Source of the DNA: Scatophagus argus
Taxonomy: Eukaryota; Chordata; Actinopteri; Scatophagidae
DNA: 64,000 bases
Direction of reading: 5' to 3'
NCBI RefSeq assembly: GCF_020382885.2
Contig: NC_058493.1
Coordinates: 23,185,499 to 23,249,498, forward strand
How positions within the stretch are numbered: the first letter of the stretch is position 1; every line of letters starts with the position of its first letter. The notes below the pieces were generated by a model. The model saw only the letters and a program-made list of their open reading frames with translations, had not been told where the DNA came from and made no database searches. Position numbers and translations under genes: made by a program. Shown one piece after another: positions 26,437-36,929 of this stretch.

Positions 26437-26919
26437 CTGCAATACCATGAACATCAGACTTGGTGGAAAATACTCTAACCTCTGCACAGATTGTCACCTC
26501 TGCAAGCTGAAGACAGATGTGACAAATGATCCGAGCCACAGACGTACTGCCGTGTCTGTTAATGCGCCACAGCTACTAGCAGATTCATTTCGGACAAAAT
26601 ATTTTGTTTATTCGAACTCTGTGTGGCTCTTGACTTTTAAAACTTGGCTTTTAACACCTTGTGAAAGACAATCTGCGCTGTTGTGTTCATGTTACATAGA
26701 TTAAAAACAATACTACTACACGCTCTGAAATTTTAGTTAAAAAGTAGCTCTGTTGCCAAAGTGTGGTAAGGCAGTACTTTGTTTAGATAGTCCTGCATCA
26801 ATATTTAATCAACTACAAGGTGAAAAAAGTCCACCAAATGTCACTTTCCCCTTTGCTACATCCCTGAACACTAACCGTGACTGTAGCCTGACCTTGAGAC
26901 CGGATGAGTACTTTTAAAG

Positions 26920-27290
26920 GGAAACTCCACAAATTCAACACATCAGTGTGTTTACAGGTCTCGCAGAGTACTACTGCGAATGTGAGAAAAAGCCGTATGG
27001 AGGCTTTTGTGACTTCAGAGGGAGTTGTGTGAAATGAGAAGCCGCTGATCACCTGTGACGAGTTTGAAAATGGACAAAAAAATAAAAACCAGTTGGTGTG
27101 CAGCAATCAGAGAGGAGAGAGTTTCTCCACATCTCTGTAGCTCGCTCTTCTTCATGTTCCTGGGCTCGCAGCTTGAGGACATGTTAGCCGCTAGTGGCAT
27201 AACACATGATCCGGGATACTCTCCAAAAAATATGATTAAAAAATTAAAAATATCATACCAGGCCAGTTGGATGTCCTAGAAGACTAATGA
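26920..27290. repeat. possible interspersed repeat
   Basis: It starts with taaagggaaactccac and includes cagttggtgtgcagcaatca and gggctcgcagcttgagg, phrases I associate with a dispersed fish repeat. No second copy was found in the window, so this rests on recollection. Confidence 0.3.
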
Positions 27291-27359
27291 TTAAGACATA
27301 AACTACCAAACCCCCACATTCCTACCAGGGAGCTTTGGGACATATCAAACACAATTTAA

Positions 27360-27450
27360 TTAAAGAGTTTAGTCTAGACCTGCTCTAATTGGAAAGTGTC
27401 ATGAGATAATTTTTGCTGTGAATTGGCGCTATGTAAATAAACTGAATTGA
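27360..27450 (-). repeat. teleost interspersed repeat tail (same family as 56492-56725)
   Basis: gtctagacctgctctaatt, gtgtcatgagataat and attggcgctatgtaaataaa align with the reverse complement of 56492-56575 (ggtttagacctgctttaatt, gtgtcatcagacaactt, atttggtgcaatataaataa). It is a truncated, opposite-orientation copy. Confidence 0.7.
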
Positions 27451-27689
27451 AAAATCTCTCCAGTGTTTCCTGTCTTTCTGTCGGATAAAAAGCAACAACA
27501 ACAACTTTACAAATACAAGCTGGTAAATAAAACAAAGCAAAAGAACAACCCTGAAAACACTGTATTCGTCCATCAGGCAGTTCTCTAAAAATGGGTTTTA
27601 TGAATGAGACTTGACAGTAGTTAAACTAGCAGCTTCAGCTTCAATATTAAAGTAATGCATCAATAATATTAACCCAGTATTATAATTTA

Positions 27690-27900
27690 TTATTCTGAAA
27701 TATGTCATTCTGCATCATGAGTACTTCTACTTTTTAGTAATACATTAATAAGTAATGCTAAAGCTTTTGTATACTTTATGCACTTTCACCTGAGTAAATT
27801 ATGACATGCATGACTTTTACTTATAACCAAGCATTTCTTCACTGTAGTAGTGCTACTTCCACTTAAGTACAAAATCAGAGTACTTTTCCACCTCTGGGAC
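27690..27900. repeat. teleost interspersed repeat, 'tactt/acttt' family, copy 3
   Basis: agtacttctactttttagta, then catgacttttacttataacc, and then cttccacttaagtacaaaat with a terminal agtacttttccacctctggg, as in the copies at 5750, 7730 and 59709. Confidence 0.65.
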
Positions 27901-30900
27901 TCAGGCAAAAGATAACCTTTTGATCTGAACCTGAACTTTGAGGCTCTGAATCATGAACATCATGACTGAAACATCCTGAGGAATCTTAAGGTTTGTTTTA
28001 GTCATCAAACTCAGTTCGGCCTCGTTAGCTCGTCTATATTAAGTTACTCACTGCTGTCTGCCAAATCCTCACTGGGAAGGTCGTGAACTCGAAGGCATAC
28101 AAATTGTGTTTCGTACATTTAAATTTACTGGCTAAAGCAATGCAGAGCAGCTGCCATCTCACGCTGAAAGCATCCACCGTCAGAGACGGGAAAAATTAGC
28201 CTCACGTTATTCTTGATTTGGAGAAACATCGCAATTCAAGGACGAACTAACAAATCCGACAACAGGAATAAACATCAGGTTAATGATAAACTTTTGGCCC
28301 TGGAGTTAAACTGATCAGAAATAATTCATGGTTGGAATGTGTCACATTTTTGCACACTTCCCTTAAATGAACCATGCATGCATTTTGGCCACTTGGTCCC
28401 GTTTTGAGCCCTGCTGTTCACCTTTTGTTTACAACAACAACTGGTACCTTAAAGTGCATTTAATTCAAACTGAACCTGAGGGCGCAAAGCTTCAAACTCT
28501 GAACTGAAGCAGTTCTGCAGGGCCTCTGGGGGACAGCATGTAAACAAGGTGCTGCAAAGTTTGGCGTTTTACAGGATTTAAACCTCAACTTTCTGTGGAG
28601 ACCCAAAGTGTTCAATGTTGAGTAAATAAAAAAGATGTTACGAAATAAATAATTACGTGACTAAACACAGACAACATATGTAATATAACCATGACATTGT
28701 CGTATAATCAAATTAAATTTTTAAAACAAACAGGACAGAGTCAAACACGTAACCGGCTCTGTTTGTCTTATCTGACAGACCAAGACTCTGTGGGTCGAGT
28801 TATGAAATAAAACAGCAATTAGGAAAAATACTTTTGTGAAATATAAGCCAAATTTATAAACAATGTCCAAACAAAAAACACTGGGATAAAAGAAATCTGA
28901 CATGCCAGAACTCTGCTGAGCTGACTTTTAAAGTGGATACGAACATTCACCCCCAGCGTTTCCAAGTGGAATCGCTGTTGTCGAAAAGATAAGCGAATTA
29001 CTTTTCCTCAGAGCAGCAGCTTCCAACAGCATAAGACAAAAGTGGATATGAAAGCAGATAGAGATGGTGCCAGGCTGTCAGCTTGAATGCATCACCAACC
29101 AGACAGACTTCACTTTTCTAAGAAAGCTCATGCGCGTTGGCTGACAGAACTGCATAGTGAAAGTGAGGTTTTCAGGGAACTAATCCAAACAGTGATGGTG
29201 TCATTATTCCATAACCATCAGTGCAGTTTACATTTACTTCATAATGAGACGTTGGAGCAAAAAAACTTATCCATTGCTGAGGACACAGTGCGTCCACTAA
29301 GCTGTAAACTTGACCTCAGACGGCCGGCCTGTCGGTTCTCCCTTCATTCATCTTTTTTTATTTTTTTTGGGGGGGTTGTTTGTGCTTTCATTTGAAATAG
29401 ACAAATAAAAGGTCCTCTGTGAATGACCGCAGCCATTAGTTGTAGTGGTGGCGCCACTTGTCCTCCAGCGCTCCGGCTGAATCAGGATCAGTGAGGGACA
29501 GGCTCCATCACGCTGGCCTCCCTTCCTCTTCCTTTGTTTTCATCCCATTTCCTTCCTCGTTTTCTTAGATGCTGTTCCCTCCGATGGAAGTCTAAACAAA
29601 ATACAATACTGTGAAAGTAAACAAACGTGCAAATATCATGTCCTACAACCCTGGCCCTTAACAAAACCAGACCTATCTTTATGAGGATACCAGGACAAAG
29701 TTTTGGTGTGAGGTTCTGGTACTTGGTATGAGGTTCTGGTACTTGTTCAAGGATGCGGATTGAGTACAATTCCTTGCGTGAGTGTGGGTTGTGACTCTGG
29801 TGCAGCAAAAGATGCTTTTGCGTACGACGCCGCTGTCACAAAGACAAAAAAGCGTGAGTTTATTCATTCGTTTAGAGACACAGGGATTGCACCAGGGTGC
29901 CAGAATGACTGGACTGATTTCAGTGGCAGACGAAAATCAGCGAAAGCGCGTTTATTGATGATGATGGTATCATTCCGCAGCCATTACAATGTGCAATCAA
30001 CATAATGACACGTTAAAGCAAAAAACTTGACAGTGTAAGTGAGCCTGCTGATTCAGAAAGAAAAGGAGATGGCATAATGATGATGGATAATGAATGTCAG
30101 GTGGGGTTTTTTTCCCCTGTTTTCCTCAGAGAAACTGAACAACAGCAATATTAAGCTGGGAAACATCTGCATTAGCACGAGTGCTACATAGCATAATTCT
30201 AGCTGAGTGACCATTTTTCTGTTTACTTTCACTTTTGGCCCACATCACATCCTGAGCTCATTCACTGACTCCCTGAATAGCTGTTTGTCAGACTGGTTTT
30301 AAAATGTGCCCTTTAAGCGAGTGTGTCTTCTGTTTTTCCAATGAACTGGCTGATAAGGAAGGGTACTGTCAAAACTCGAATGTTCTTTAATTTATGCTCC
30401 AGCGAGTCTGGAATGAGGAAATGATGATGATGATGCATCCAAAGATAATGATAATGTCTTGATGTCCTGATGGTCTGTGGCGGGTGTCATGTAATTACAA
30501 TGTTCTGTGTCTGAGCTCAGATGAGGACGTGCGTGTTATCTCAGCTTCCCTTTGGGGCTGATTGCCTGATAAAAGTCTGAAATGCTCCAAAATAGTCAGC
30601 ATGTGAGTTTGCATTGTTGCACAGAAACACAACCAGCAATCCTTCTAAATATTCTAAAATGTTCCTTTGAACATACGGCAGATCCATCAACCTACACAGA
30701 TGTTAACGTGCCCTAATGAGGCTTTACACACTTTCCTTATGCAGTTCCTGTTTCTAACTCAGTGATACTTCCATCACCCTTTTCCACCATTCAAAACCCA
30801 TCTATTTCAACTCCTATGTCCACCACCTCATGCTATTAGACTTATAATGGAAATCTAGATTAATGGTTAATTTCCAGGAAACCCCTGTGTTCTGTCATAA

Positions 30901-31309
30901 AGTGCTTTCCATTAATTAGCGACTCTGTTTCTCAGAATGGGGGAGGAGGGGGAAGACACGACTAGAAGAGTGATTAATGAGCTAACCAGCGCAGCCAGCG
31001 GCTCGCCTATAGCTCCAGTGGTGAGCACGAGAGTCGGACCCACAAAGACAGAGAGAGAAAGAGAGAGAGAAAGAAAATAAATATGTGGCCTTTGAAAGAA
31101 AAAAGAGCATGGAAATTTATTGAGAGGGTAGCTGAGTGCAGTTTCAAAGGGATGGTGGAGCATTAGAGCTGAACTGTGAGCGAGAGGCCACGGCGAGGCC
31201 TGATTACGCCCTCTCTGGTGCCAGAAGTCCAGCAGACAGGGATGGGTGTGTGCTCAACTGAAAACTGTTAACACGAAAAGCAGTTCAGGCCGTTTCTCGA
31301 CCTCTTTCG

Positions 31310-31690
31310 CTCTCTTTAGGTGTGATGAGAGTTAGAGGAGATCGATAGCTACCGCTTTTATCTCTGTATGCTTGATGTAAAGCTGCGGACAACAAGTATT
31401 TAGCTCAGCTTAACATAAAGACTGGCAGCAGAGAACAGCTAACCTGGTTTTGTCTGATAAACAAACGAGGTACAGCATGTTGATTGGTGAGCCTTAGTGA
31501 TGCTCGGAGTTTTTATACCTTTGGACAGAGTCAGGCTTGCTGCTTCTGCAGGCTTTAACTTAACATTTAAAGGAATTGTTGAAATCCACTTTATCACGCA
31601 GAATTAGAAAACTGATGCAGATTCATATCTGTTTGTGGCATATAAAGATATAGAAAGCAGGATCAGCTTCAAACAGTTAAATATTTTAGC
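31310..31690. repeat. divergent foldback-element copy (related to 48717-49262)
   Basis: gatgagagttagaggagatc, cttaacataaagactggcag and aacagctaacctggtttt, then ttggtgagccttagtgatgc and acctttggacagagtcaggc, match parts of both arms of the foldback element at 48717-49262. From about 31560 a second degraded fragment may begin (aaaggaattgttgaa ... agctggctaacg). There is no ORF. Confidence 0.55.
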
Positions 31691-32057
31691 TGGCTAACGT
31701 TACTAACCCTTGGCAGTGTTTCTGTGCAGTGATTCCTATGGACCTCATATTGAGAGGGCAGCCTGGCGTGAGTCCAGAGGTCTGGCCAGACATTATCTCC
31801 AGCACCCCTGCATGTTTTCATAAGGGGGCCTCCTAGTCTCTCCAGTGCTGGCCTGAAAGTCAATGGGAGTGGGCAGCAGGAGTGTTTGTGCGTGCATGTA
31901 CGTTTATGTATGTGTGTGTGTGAGTGTAGAGTAAACTGCTGCCTTGGTGGGGCAATGCACTGTCTGCCATGTCTCTGGTCCAGAGGAGAACCATTAGGGG
32001 AGCAATGAAGCTGATGACATGTTGTTCCTGTGACAGGCCGCCGGGCCCCAGACTCCT

Positions 32058-32079
32058 CTGCTGCTGCTGCTGCTGCTGT
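32058..32079. repeat. (CTG)7 microsatellite
   Basis: About seven CTG units. They create long poly-Ser/Ala/Gln ORFs in other frames that should not be read as genes. Confidence 0.9.
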
Positions 32080-32314
32080 GGGAGCCCGCCGACCTGCCAC
32101 TGGACAGAGAGAGAGAGAGAGACGCAAGGACTGAGTTTATTTTGGGAGGTGGTTTGGTGTCGGACACTCTGTCTACTCTCCCACCAACCTTTATACACCA
32201 CCACCCCCCGCTTCCCACACTCACAACACACTCACACACACACACGTCTTTATCACCGCACACGCAGCCAGGATGCTTTGACATGGCGTCAGTAGGAATT
32301 GTTGGACTCACATA

Positions 32315-32580
32315 GATTCTATTAAAAGGTCAATTCAACCAGAGTATACAAAACCCCCCAAACATTTTCTCGCTGCTATTTATTCACGGAGGTATTTTTG
32401 ATTTTATTTGTGCAGGTTTTGAGGCGTTTAAAAATTTCAACAGCAACATCTCTTTCCAGAAATAATTTCACGATAGGGACCATTTCTGCAGGAGAAAGTA
32501 ATTCCACTGAAAGAAACCCAGTGAGCTCTGTAAACATGTAATTTTTCAGGTCTTTGGGGGGCCGCATTTACTGGTGTATG
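32315..32580. repeat. interspersed repeat fragment ('aacagcaacatctctttccag' type)
   Basis: It begins ttaaaaggtcaattcaacca and carries tttcaacagcaacatctctt followed by tccagaaataattt, phrases I recognise from a dispersed fish repeat family. The copy at 56112-56400 belongs to the same or a related family. Boundaries are approximate. Confidence 0.5.
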
Positions 32581-33799
32581 AGTGCATGCTAGTGCACAGA
32601 GAAAATAGTCCCGAAAACAAAAAGATCAATGATGGTGACGTTTGATGTCATAAAATATCCCAAGAAGGCTTGAAAATGTGGTAAAAAAGTGATTATCGAC
32701 TCTTGAATACAACTCGCATTAAAACATCTTTAATTAAAGCGACCCCTCTCAGTAAAATCTTAATAAGTGAACGTGTAATTCGGTAATGATTTGCCTGCAC
32801 TGACTGTCAAGTGTACAATAATCCGTTTTCACGTCAGCCGGCTTGTCCTCAGTGAGTTTTAATCGTGCAGACTCAACAGTTCCCTGAAGATCCGGGTGAT
32901 TTAAAAGACATTTGTTGTCTTTGTCTCCAACGTAATGACGGCAGCATACAGTAAATATGCAGTATAAAATGCTACTTTAAAAGTACAGAATATGAACAAT
33001 TCAATACCAAATTTAACAATATGGACATTGAATGAAAAGTTGGGAAATGTACATTTACTGCACCTGTTCTCTACATATATTAGCTACTCACTATGTACTG
33101 TTATCACACTGCACACTGTGGGAACTGAATTTGTCCATGAATGCATACAGGATGTGGCAGAGGAGTGGGACGTGATCGACAGGGAATATTGTTCTGTGTA
33201 ATGTCATCCTGTCTGACTCACATTAATTACCACTTGTCTGGACTTTGGGTTGGGCCTTTCGATGTCGTTGTTGCTGTTATTATTGCATTTTTATATATCA
33301 CATATTTGCTTTGCTTGCAACAGAGGCGAGAGGACAAAACGTAGATCCTGAAATTTGCTTTGCGTGTTTTCACTTTGACAACTTGCTGTGTGCTGTGTGG
33401 ACACCTGGGACGACCCACTTTGATTTAAGTGTTTGACTTGAAGCCAAAGTGACAAGCATCATCAAAATCATCTGACTTTTTTCTTTAAATGAGCCACAGA
33501 AAACAATAATACATAAACAGCACCAGTGTTGACAGCGGCTGAAGTGGGATGGTGCTCGGTGCTCCTGAACCACTCGTGAGTGGATAATCCTTTTCCTAAA
33601 AATATATAAAAATATATATTGTTTGAAAGACTAATAAATCTCAGTCCCATGTGGTGTTTTTGAGGCCACTGAAATGTTCAACTGTGGACAAAGGTCTTCC
33701 AAAACACCTCCCTCCCTCTCTCTCTCTCTTTGCATCTTTATCTGACTGAGTTACCCAGGAGAACACATTTTCAACAGGTGCCCAGTCAACCCCTCTGCA

Positions 33800-33842
33800 G
33801 CCACGCACACACACGCACACACACGCGCGCGCACGCACGCTG
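33800..33842. repeat. CA/CG-rich simple repeat
   Basis: Alternating purine-pyrimidine run cacgcacacacacg...cgcgcgcacgcacgc. Such runs can adopt Z-DNA. Confidence 0.85.
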
Positions 33843-34539
33843 CTCTCCTCTTCTTCCTCGACTTTCTCCTTCTGTCATTGTAACTTGACTCCCGCTTCTT
33901 CAGCCGGCCCCGTCGTCCTTCACATACTCCGTCAGAGTTTGGGCACGCTGGTCCCGGTACGGCACACATAACCGGACCTGCCACCGACACGCAGAGTCAG
34001 ATCTTCTGATATGAGGTGTGAACGGTCACCTGTCAGGAAGGCTGTGCTAATCCCACCTCCACAACGTCCACTCGAGCCAGCGCTTGAGGGGTTGTTAAAA
34101 TGCCAGTCTCACTGGAGAGGCCACATTTGCGTAAAGACGGGCAGTGGGAGGACTGGCGTGATGCCACTGGGGGATACCCTAACAACCCCCACCGCCCCCC
34201 AGTCTCTCTGCTGCTGATCTTAAACAGGTCCCTCAACTCAGCTGTGTGTACACCGGGTTTGTGCCTCTGCACAAGCACTTTTACCAAAGCACTTTACAAT
34301 TTGCCTTTTCTGTCACATGTGATGCCCCCCTTTGAGGATGAAACTCCAAGGTTTGGACTGATACACTTCAGAATAATTAATAATTCTTGAACTTCTGATT
34401 TATTATTGTTATGGTATCTCTGGGTTTCGGATTAATTCTGGGCTGTCATTTCTTGTCTCTTTACTCGCACATTTACAGTCCATGAAGTCACCTATTATTT
34501 CCAAAGTACGTATCTACTGTCATCTATCCATTCGGCCGC

Positions 34540-34757
34540 AGATCAGTGTGATTTTCCCTGCGATCACCGCGGCTGCGGCGCATTTTCAGCTTGAGCAGAG
34601 CAGAGGAAAGCAGAGCAGGATGTTGCGTCTTTAAGAGTTAAGAAACTTGAAACCGCGTGTTTGCGCAACAATCAGTGCGGCTCCCAGCCGCCAAAGTGTC
34701 TAGACTGGCACATGATGGCGGGAATCAACCAATGGCTCCAGAGCTTTCCTCTGGGGC

Positions 34758-34792
<35 letters not shown>

Positions 34793-34800
34793 AAGTAGAC
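34540..34800 (+). promoter_or_regulatory. smad6: candidate smad6 upstream promoter/enhancer with SMAD-type motifs
   Basis: A GC-richer island in AT-rich surroundings. The complement of 34566-34582 reads GCGCCGCAGCCGCGG, resembling the overlapping GCCGnCGC-like motifs of the BMP-responsive mouse Smad6 promoter. An exact GTCTAGAC palindrome (SMAD-binding element) lies at 34698-34705, next to agccgccaaag. A CCAAT box (aaccaatgg) is at 34729-34737 and an (AG)15 tract at 34760-34789. The transcription start is unknown; the block lies 1.4-1.65 kb upstream of the ATG. Confidence 0.5.
34760..34789. repeat. (AG)15 tract upstream of smad6
   Basis: Fifteen uninterrupted AG units, immediately after ctggggccc. 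Confidence 0.95.
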
Positions 34801-35474
34801 AGAATTGCACTGGAGACTTAGCGATCTTGGTTTCAAAATAAAAGCATTCCGTTTTAGTTTGGAGGTAACCCCCCTGTTTACCTTTTGCAGGAGACTTCCA
34901 ATTCATTAATCTGAATAAACTTCTAACTTTTTTTGAAGTCTTTGAGTCTTTTATTCAGCAGGTCAGAACACGAAAAAAGTAATCAATATCAATCCAAAAT
35001 ATACAATGAAGAAAGTTTTCAGTATAACTGATTGGTGAGTTGATTCTTATTTGGGTTTAAACTAAACTATTCTTTCAATCAAAAGCCTCTTGTAAATGAT
35101 AGATTATGTACAGGAAACAGCGAAAACAATTACTGGTAAATTATATACTCGTAAAGTAAAACTTTATACACTACTTGGACGTACTTCTTTAAGATAACAG
35201 ACTGAAAGACGTCTTCCCAAAGTGGCTCTGCTTTTGAGGCTTTACCCGTATAGATATTTTTCATGCATATTGTTATGGATTACAAAAGAAAAAAAGAAGC
35301 GATTCATTTCCCTCCATCTCAAAAGTACACTCTTTATTTTTCAGCAAACAATTGCAGGAGGCGCTCACGTTAAGCTTTTTATTTTGAAAATCACAGTCCA
35401 ACGAGCCTGGTTTCACTCTGTCTGTCTTGACTCTGGTGTGTGTGCTGGAGCGTGTGTGCGTGTGCCTGAGAGTG

Positions 35475-35508
35475 TTTGTGTGTGTACGTGTGTGTGTGTG
35501 TGTGTGTG
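35475..35508. repeat. (TG)n microsatellite upstream of smad6
   Basis: Imperfect TG run interrupted by tacg, just before the presumed smad6 leader. Confidence 0.9.
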
Positions 35509-35509
35509 C

Positions 35510-36193
35510 GTCCGAAAAGGACTTGCAGGGAGTGGAGAGTGGAGTAATTCCAGTTCTCTTTAAAACAACTTCCCAGCACGGAATCCGTCCCGGAGTTTGG
35601 CACTGCAGTCCCCGACCATCTCTGCTTTAACCCGGGACTCTGCTGCGGGATTACTGCTTCCACCGCACGGACAGAAATCATCGGGTTTCCAGTGCTGTAC
35701 AGGATTTATATTTCGGAGTGAAAGAAGGATTTTGCGGACCAAGGAGTTCACGAAGATTACAGAGAAACTCTGGGAGAAACCTTTGGATTTATATTCCTGA
35801 TGCTCTTTCTGTTGATGTAAACTGATCCTGCTGCTTGAGGGCTCTAACTATGGTTTGTGGATTGTGTGCGGGATCTCCGGAGTGTTGGGGAGTTGAAGGC
35901 TTTGTGAGAGGGCTGGCAAAAGTTGTGGCTTAATTGAGTTGGCGACAGCAGGTCACTGAGCAGTGACTGTGTAGCCTTCTCCGTCTTCAGACGTTTGGCG
36001 ATGTTTTACGCAACGCATGATTGAATATGACTTTCTAATGCTGCGGGAGAGCCAGAAAACGGCGACCACCGGCTGCGCATGCTGTGCGCACCGTGCACAA
36101 ACTCCCGGTCTTGCGCTAGTGTAAATCGATGTGGCATCTCCCGGGACCGGGACGGGACCGACAGGACGCATCCAAAACTGTCTAGGTTGTCGT
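35510..36193 (+). other. smad6: smad6 5' leader (probable) with several upstream ORFs
   Basis: The sequence becomes CpG-richer and runs without an obvious acceptor into the smad6 ATG, so it is probably 5' UTR of exon 1. Its 5' end is not visible. ATGs open short ORFs at 35800-35820 (6 codons), 35850-35933 (27 codons), 36001-36024 (7 codons), 36017-36124 (35 codons) and 36079-36288 (69 codons, overlapping the smad6 start in another frame). Confidence 0.55.
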
Positions 36194-36900
36194 ATGTTCA
36201 AGTCGAGACGCTCAGGTCTTGTACGGCGACTCTGGAGAAGCCGTCTGGTCACCGAGAGCGACGGGCGGGATGGAAGCAGACGAGGTGAGGGAGGACGGAA
36301 CGGTCCTTGTGGCAGACACTCAGGAAAGCTACACAGACAGGAGCAGCGGTCGATGACACACACTGAGCCGGCTCCGGGACTCACAGGAGAGGCTGGAGAC
36401 CTGACGGAGAGCGCAGAGAGGGAGGAAGACGAGCAGCCTGACGATGACCGGGGTGCCATGTGCGTCCGAGAGCACAGAGGCTCCCGGTGGGGACAGGAGG
36501 GCGACAGTCGGACGGTGACGTGTTGTTTGTTTGGGGAATGGGATATCAGACCTCGGAGCCCTTATTGGGCCTCGAGAAAAGACGGAGGGGGCGCCTGTCA
36601 GTGCGCACCGAGACATGCGGGGCTGGAGGAGGAACTCGCGAGCACTGCTCATGCTTTTTTGAAAAGACTCAAGGAGAGATCTCTGGACGCCTTGGTTAAG
36701 GCTGTAGAGACCAAAGGATCCGGCGAGTGCGTCATGGTGCCGAGCACTGAGCTGCGGCTCGGGACTCATCATGTCTCTCCACAGTATCTTCTGTGCAAGA
36801 TGTACCGCTGGAGCGACCTGCCGCTCTCAGCCCGGCTCAAAACGCTGTGCCACTGCCAGAGCTTCGGCGCAGTGGACTGCTCAAAGGTGTGCTGCAACCC
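36040..36900. promoter_or_regulatory. smad6: CpG-rich block over smad6 exon 1
   Basis: CpG dinucleotides are frequent here (for example cgggaccgggacgggaccgac near 36141, gagcgacgggcggga near 36257), while the surrounding DNA is CpG-poor. This is typical of a gene-start CpG island. No ratio was computed. Confidence 0.55.
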
Positions 36901-36929
36901 CTATCACTACAGCCGCTTATGTGGGCCAG
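36194..36929 (+). CDS. smad6: smad6 exon 1: N-terminus and MH1-like region
   Basis: The 736-nt first coding exon ends in phase 1 at CCAG|gtaagg. The start ATG was chosen because [14 protein letters not shown] aligns with the mammalian start; the frame stays open upstream to 36131 but has no ATG there. It is CpG-rich, unlike the flanks. The acidic/basic middle (residues 20-105) is poorly conserved, as in other Smad6 proteins. Confidence 0.95.

Larger units (their letters stand above)
24000..34500. other. intergenic interval tmem208 / smad6
   Basis: I recognise no protein or RNA gene in these 10.5 kb. The longest ORFs (25518-25991 and 31669-32127, both minus) look random. The interval contains microsatellites, several old interspersed repeats (27360-27450, 27690-27900, 31310-31690, 32315-32580, perhaps 26920-27290) and unassigned sequence. 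The part near smad6 may hold its distal regulatory DNA. Confidence 0.6.

Noticed and set aside
31669-32231. Overlapping 123- and 152-codon minus-strand ORFs rich in Ala, Gln, His and Thr
   Set aside because: They are produced by the (CTG)n and TG/CA repeats, which keep all frames open. The composition is repeat-derived.
36131-36193. In-frame 21-codon N-terminal extension of smad6
   Set aside because: It would start at GTG, not ATG, and the sequence from 36194 ([14 protein letters not shown]) aligns with the known Smad6 start.
36329-36772. 147-codon ORF antisense to smad6 exon 1
   Set aside because: It is a shadow of the CpG-rich coding exon; the sense strand has clear Smad6 homology.
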